This document shows positions 20,440 to 23,500 of a DNA stretch of 23,500 nucleotides, one piece after another. Every line of letters starts with the position of its first letter. Position 1 is the stretch's first letter. The stretch spans positions 1 to 23,500 of IMG/VR virus record IMGVR_UViG_3300030119_000557. One strand, 5' to 3'. The DNA is from a virus. The notes beneath the pieces are model-generated. The model saw nothing but the letters and a program-made list of their open reading frames with translations. It had not been told where the DNA came from and made no database searches. A program made the position numbers and the translations under genes.

Positions 20440-20768
20440 TTAAAAGATTTTCTAAATGCTTAACAAGCATTGAATACCCCAAAGTAAAATCTTCATGGAA
20501 CATAGCCGGCATATTAAAAAATAGGAATGCATTTTATAAGTATGATGTGAGAGGTATGAAGATGCTTTCAAGCGGTGAGTGGGCTAAATCTGGAACAACT
20601 AAAACTAAAGCAGACAAAATGGTTTTTGAATTAAAACGTCATTGGTTAATCATTGATATAAAAGAGTTACATGATTATTTAAAAATAACAAAAACAAGAA
20701 TAGTAAAATTAGAAGAACTTGATAGGTGCTTGGAATGGAATATTAAAGTTTTACGTAATTCAAATTGA
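20409..20768 (+). CDS. Uncharacterised small protein, end of plus-strand cassette
   Basis: Not recognised. The 119-residue product has TSIEYPKVKSSWNIAGILKN (19-38), an AFYKYDVRGMKMLSSGEWAK segment and a helical C-terminus (ADKMVFELKRHWLIIDIKEL; RIVKLEELDRCLEWNI). The ATG at 20409 overlaps the oxygenase stop by 31 bases; no better start is in frame. Its final 26 bases overlap the end of the convergent minus-strand oxygenase. It has no His-x-Asp motif. Real coding is likely from the cassette's dense packing, but function is unknown. Confidence 0.5.
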   Translation: MDRLSSTESIVKRFSKCLTSIEYPKVKSSWNIAGILKNRNAFYKYDVRGMKMLSSGEWAKSGTTKTKADKMVFELKRHWLIIDIKELHDYLKITKTRIVKLEELDRCLEWNIKVLRNSN

Positions 20769-21243
20769 TAACAACTCTTCTATATTTATCTGAACAATTA
20801 GCTCCAGTGTGCTGCATTTTGTAATCAAACTCTACAAATTTATTTTCTTCTGAGCCAACTTTTTTTCCATTACTAAATTTTGTATATCCATTATTTGTAT
20901 CTAAATAATATATTCCAGTATAAATTTTTAGACCTCTAGGAGCATTTGGATTATCGATGTGCATAAAAGATTCTCTTGGTTTTTCAGTTTGCGGCAATAG
21001 ATTCACTTTAGCTTTAATTAATACATAAGGATTTATTTTTACCAGTATGGGTTTAATCATTTCAAAATATGGAGATCTAGGAGCTCCATGATTATAGAAA
21101 TTATGTATAAACTGAAAATCATATCTTGCTCCTGTATAACCAACTATACTATCATTAAAATACCATGGGAATGTTTTAGAATAAATTTCATTTCTAATGT
21201 GCTCGAAATCAGAACTATGTAAAAAATTTTTATATATCTTCAT
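20743..21243 (-). CDS. 2OG-Fe(II) oxygenase-like protein, last of minus operon
   Basis: The 166-residue product has FPWYFNDSIV (25-34), IHNFYN, KAKVNLLPQTEKPRESFMHI (78-97 region, His95-x-Asp97), IYTGIYYLDTNNGYTKFSNG (107-126) and FVEFDYKMQHTGANCSD with distal His145. YRRVVINLNY then gives the 2-oxoglutarate-type Arg156. This lean architecture matches small oxygenases common in T4-like cyanophages, with a proposed but unproven hydroxylase role. It is a paralog of 21230-21724 on the same strand and overlaps its end by 14 bases. It converges on the 20409 gene. Confidence 0.78.
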   Translation of the reverse strand: MKIYKNFLHSSDFEHIRNEIYSKTFPWYFNDSIVGYTGARYDFQFIHNFYNHGAPRSPYFEMIKPILVKINPYVLIKAKVNLLPQTEKPRESFMHIDNPNAPRGLKIYTGIYYLDTNNGYTKFSNGKKVGSEENKFVEFDYKMQHTGANCSDKYRRVVINLNYVKL

Positions 21244-21724
21244 CTGTAAAATAATTAAAATTTATAACTATCCTTTTGTCTGTATCATTTTGTGTTACAG
21301 CTCGATGCTTGGTATTTTTAAATATAATAAATTTGTTAGCTTCACTTTTAATTATTTTTTTTGGTTTTTTAAATTCAGTATATCCATTATTGTTATTCAA
21401 ATAAAATATTGCTGTTCTATGTTTGGGGTCTTGTTCGTGATAGTCTGTATGGAAAGGTGTTTCAAAAATTTTATTTTTACTGACTGTAAGATTTGCTCTA
21501 ATGTGTAATAATTTTGAAGGTTTCATTAAAGGATAAAAAGGTTCAAGAAGATATGTAAAGTCAGAATTAGTTTGTCCAAATTTTATAAATAAATGTGAAA
21601 AGTAAGAAATTTTATCTCCATCTACAGAACTATCACTATAATACCAAGGAAAGTTTGTGCTGTTCATCACATCATAAGTAAGTTTATATTTTTCTTTTGT
21701 TAATGCTTTTTTAATTATCTTCAT
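21230..21724 (-). CDS. 2OG-Fe(II) oxygenase-like protein, paralog of its neighbour
   Basis: A 164-residue protein when started at the ATG at 21724, chosen because it forms an ATGA junction with the preceding stop (an upstream in-frame ATG at 21739 would add five residues). Motifs: NFPWYYSDSSVD (24-35), LLHIRANLTVS, ETPFHTDYHEQ (88-98; His92-x-Asp94), AIFYLNNNNGYTEF (105-118), FIIFKNTKHRAVTQND with His140, and KRIVINFNY with Arg151. Same layout and order as 20743-21243, so the pair arose by duplication. Substrate unknown; two similar enzymes may act on different positions. Confidence 0.78.
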   Translation of the reverse strand: MKIIKKALTKEKYKLTYDVMNSTNFPWYYSDSSVDGDKISYFSHLFIKFGQTNSDFTYLLEPFYPLMKPSKLLHIRANLTVSKNKIFETPFHTDYHEQDPKHRTAIFYLNNNNGYTEFKKPKKIIKSEANKFIIFKNTKHRAVTQNDTDKRIVINFNYFTDEDI

Positions 21725-22278
21725 ATAAAATTGTAACACCCAGTTATAATGTATTTTGTTTGATTACTTATTTGTCCTTTATGCATATGCGTAAAATCTG
21801 AAGGCCATATAAGAGTTAAACCTTTAATAGCTTGTGTTGTTATATTTTGATATTTAAAATTTGTTCCCCCATTTTTTACCGTGTTTAAATAAGTCATAAA
21901 AACTAGACACCTGTTAATAGGTCCATCTCTTTCACAATGCCAAATTTTATAACCTCCGTTCGGTTTATATTTTTGTATGTTATAAGGTTCAACACCTGAT
22001 GAAAATCGTGATAAGTCATTTACTTCAGGATATATTTTTATATACTCTTTTAAACAATTACCTAACTGTTTATTATAATCATCAAGTAAAGTATCACCAG
22101 CAGCCAAATTCATATCAATACTGTCTTTAATTTTTTTATCTCGATTACCATTACCAGTGGTGCCTACCTTTTGTCTGTGAATATTTTTTTCAAAATACGT
22201 AATTAAATCATCACATACTTTTCCATCTATGTACCAACCACCTATAAAACTATCTTTTTTGTAATTAACCTTTTTCAT
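21721..22278 (-). CDS. Prolyl-4-hydroxylase-like 2OG oxygenase, HxE type
   Basis: A 185-residue homolog of the plus-strand gene 19855-20439. Shared blocks are KVCDDLITYF, KKIKDSIDM, YNIQKYKPNGGYKIWHCERD (99-118; His114-x-Glu116), INRCLVFMTYLNTVKNGGTN and KGLTLIWPSDFTHMHKGQI with His164/His166. Lys175 is placed as the probable 2-oxoglutarate ligand. Its ATG lies 14 bases inside the halogenase end, so it is probably translated in coupling with it. This proximity suggests that halogenation and hydroxylation act on the same or a related substrate, which remains inference. Confidence 0.82.
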   Translation of the reverse strand: MKKVNYKKDSFIGGWYIDGKVCDDLITYFEKNIHRQKVGTTGNGNRDKKIKDSIDMNLAAGDTLLDDYNKQLGNCLKEYIKIYPEVNDLSRFSSGVEPYNIQKYKPNGGYKIWHCERDGPINRCLVFMTYLNTVKNGGTNFKYQNITTQAIKGLTLIWPSDFTHMHKGQISNQTKYIITGCYNFI

Positions 22279-23500
22279 GTATCTGTTTTAAATAATCATA
22301 TAATAGAGGCACTTTTGCAACAGCTTTATTCCATGTATTTTTTTTCATATTCAAATGATTAGCTATTTGTTTTAAGTCCGTTCTAAGTTCTTTTGTGTCA
22401 TAAAAAACATTTTCATACATCAAAGAAATTTTGTCTGCAGGGGCATAATCCATGCCGGCTGATATAAAAGAAAAACCGTGATCTGCTCCATTCTTAAAAT
22501 CTTTATATTTATTAAAGGCTGCTTGTAAAAAATATCCAGCTAACACTGGTCGTAAATTTACCACTCCATCATCCCAAGTTTTATTAAAATTTGCTTTCCA
22601 ATACGGTGTGTCTGTCCTTTGAGATAAAGCATAATGCATAGCAACGAATTCAGCAAATACATAGAAAGCATGCTTACAAGCAAAACTAAAAGCATCTTTC
22701 TCGTATTGTGTAACAACATCTCTTCTCAATGTCCTTGATAAATGAAACAAAAATTCATGCACTGAGTACAAACCATTACTCTCTAACGGTTCAATAAAAC
22801 CTGCTGATAAACCTATAGCAACTACATTTTTAACCCATAGTCTTTTTTGTATACCAACTCTCATCTTAATCTTTTTAAAATCTAAATCTCTTTTACCAAG
22901 GTAAGTTTTAAATTCTTTTAGTGCATCATCATCAGATATAAATTTATCAGAGTAGACATAACCTGTACCCATCCGTGACCACAGAGGGATATTCCATATC
23001 CAGCCATTGTTATAAGCTGTGCAATTAGTATAAAGATTTAGTTCTTTCTTTTTATTAGTATAAGGTATCCTCGTAGCCCAAGCAGAATTGTTAGGTAACA
23101 TATGCTCTAAATTTTCAAATGGCTCTTTTAATGTTTTTTCTAAAAGCATTGATTTAAATCCAGTGCAGTCAATATAAAGATCTGCTTTATGTTTTTTGTT
23201 TAAAGATAGTATTCCATCTTCATTTTGTTCTATTGTTCTAATTTCTTCTTTAATGTGTCTTACTCCATTTGGTTTACAGATGTTGTCTCTAAGCCAAATG
23301 CCAAATTTAGTTGCATCAAAATGAAAAGCAGAGTCTTTTTGGTAATTAAAATCTAATGTAGGTATAGGTTTGTCTGTGTATTTATTGGCGTTGACTAATG
23401 CCATTTGAGGAGACATACAATCGGCATAATCATTTAAAGGTGTTTTAGGAAAAGCCTCTTTTTTAAACCACCAGTCATTAACTCCTGTTGTATTACCTTC
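22265..23500 (-). CDS. Tryptophan-halogenase-type flavoprotein (5' partial)
   Basis: The C-terminal 411 residues of a FADH2-dependent halogenase. The frame stays open past the ATG at 23416 to the window edge (GVNDWWFKKEAFPKTPLNDY), so the true start and the FAD-binding GxGxxG lie outside. Visible signatures counted from the 23416 ATG: ADLYIDCTGFKS (78-89), GWIWNIPL (138-145), matching the WxWxIP motif that distinguishes these halogenases from monooxygenases, and NVVAIGLSAGFIEPLESNGL, the second FAD-contact region. The catalytic lysine region is beyond the edge. Viral halogenases of this family, one shown to iodinate, are known from cyanophages. It is the first gene of a coupled minus-strand operon with three oxygenases. 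Confidence 0.85.
   Translation of the reverse strand, partial: EGNTTGVNDWWFKKEAFPKTPLNDYADCMSPQMALVNANKYTDKPIPTLDFNYQKDSAFHFDATKFGIWLRDNICKPNGVRHIKEEIRTIEQNEDGILSLNKKHKADLYIDCTGFKSMLLEKTLKEPFENLEHMLPNNSAWATRIPYTNKKKELNLYTNCTAYNNGWIWNIPLWSRMGTGYVYSDKFISDDDALKEFKTYLGKRDLDFKKIKMRVGIQKRLWVKNVVAIGLSAGFIEPLESNGLYSVHEFLFHLSRTLRRDVVTQYEKDAFSFACKHAFYVFAEFVAMHYALSQRTDTPYWKANFNKTWDDGVVNLRPVLAGYFLQAAFNKYKDFKNGADHGFSFISAGMDYAPADKISLMYENVFYDTKELRTDLKQIANHLNMKKNTWNKAVAKVPLLYDYLKQIHEKG

Noticed and set aside
21725-21739. ATG at 21739 as start of the minus-strand oxygenase
   Set aside because: The ATG at 21724 makes an ATGA junction and aligns with the MKIYKNF start of its paralog.
23416-23416. Full-length halogenase starting at 23416
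   Set aside because: The frame is open upstream to the window edge with halogenase-like sequence (GVNDWWFKKEA), and the FAD-binding N-terminus is missing, so the gene is partial.

Overview
The window looks like part of the genome of a tailed, probably podovirus-like, marine bacteriophage with an AT-rich genome. This rests on a head-to-tail run of overlapping, same-strand genes: portal tail end, GroES-like co-chaperonin, scaffold, HK97-fold (Mu gpT-like) capsid protein, adaptor proteins, fibres and an M15 endolysin. It also rests on many small lysine-rich proteins of the kind recurring in uncultured marine and SAR11-type phages. The host cannot be settled from sequence alone; the AT-rich composition and gene types suit an abundant oceanic alphaproteobacterium or similar cell. 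No tRNA, rRNA, CRISPR or insertion sequence was seen.

Layout. 1-2070: end of the portal gene, small basic proteins, a freestanding single-motif LAGLIDADG homing endonuclease that overlaps a conserved small gene, and a two-helix membrane protein (holin candidate). 2070-5554: head module (co-chaperonin, scaffold, unknown head-region protein, capsid-associated protein, major capsid protein), closed by an AT hairpin and a strong intrinsic terminator. A sigma70-like promoter is interlaced with that terminator, and a phage-polymerase-like promoter element follows. 5711-10332: a structural protein, then many small proteins, including several lysine/arginine-rich Cys-containing ones, a 26-residue Trp-rich cationic peptide, a membrane-anchored coiled coil and the endolysin. 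10335-17158: adaptor/neck proteins, then tail and fibre proteins, among them a 637-residue protein with two plastocyanin-like cupredoxin domains and a very glycine-rich adhesin.

17206-23500: an accessory cassette of unusual density. Seven Fe(II)/2-oxoglutarate-dependent dioxygenase-like genes (four on +, three on -) sit with a tryptophan-halogenase-type flavoprotein (5' end beyond the window) and a protein with an IDHHHD motif. The plus and minus groups converge and overlap tail-to-tail at 20743-20768. The minus group (halogenase then three dioxygenases) is linked by short overlaps, so it is probably translated as one coupled operon. The oxygenases use three versions of the iron-binding HxD motif (HxD, HxE, HxH) and include two paralogous pairs, one split across the strands.

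Working together: the left two-thirds builds, packages and releases the particle. The right third looks like an oxidative/halogenating tailoring set whose substrate cannot be read from sequence. Free aromatic metabolites, host surface molecules or virion proteins (the adjacent fibres) are the candidates. Several genes too short for routine ORF calling were recovered by eye at 6896-6976, 7363-7530, 8853-9029 and 9224-9373.
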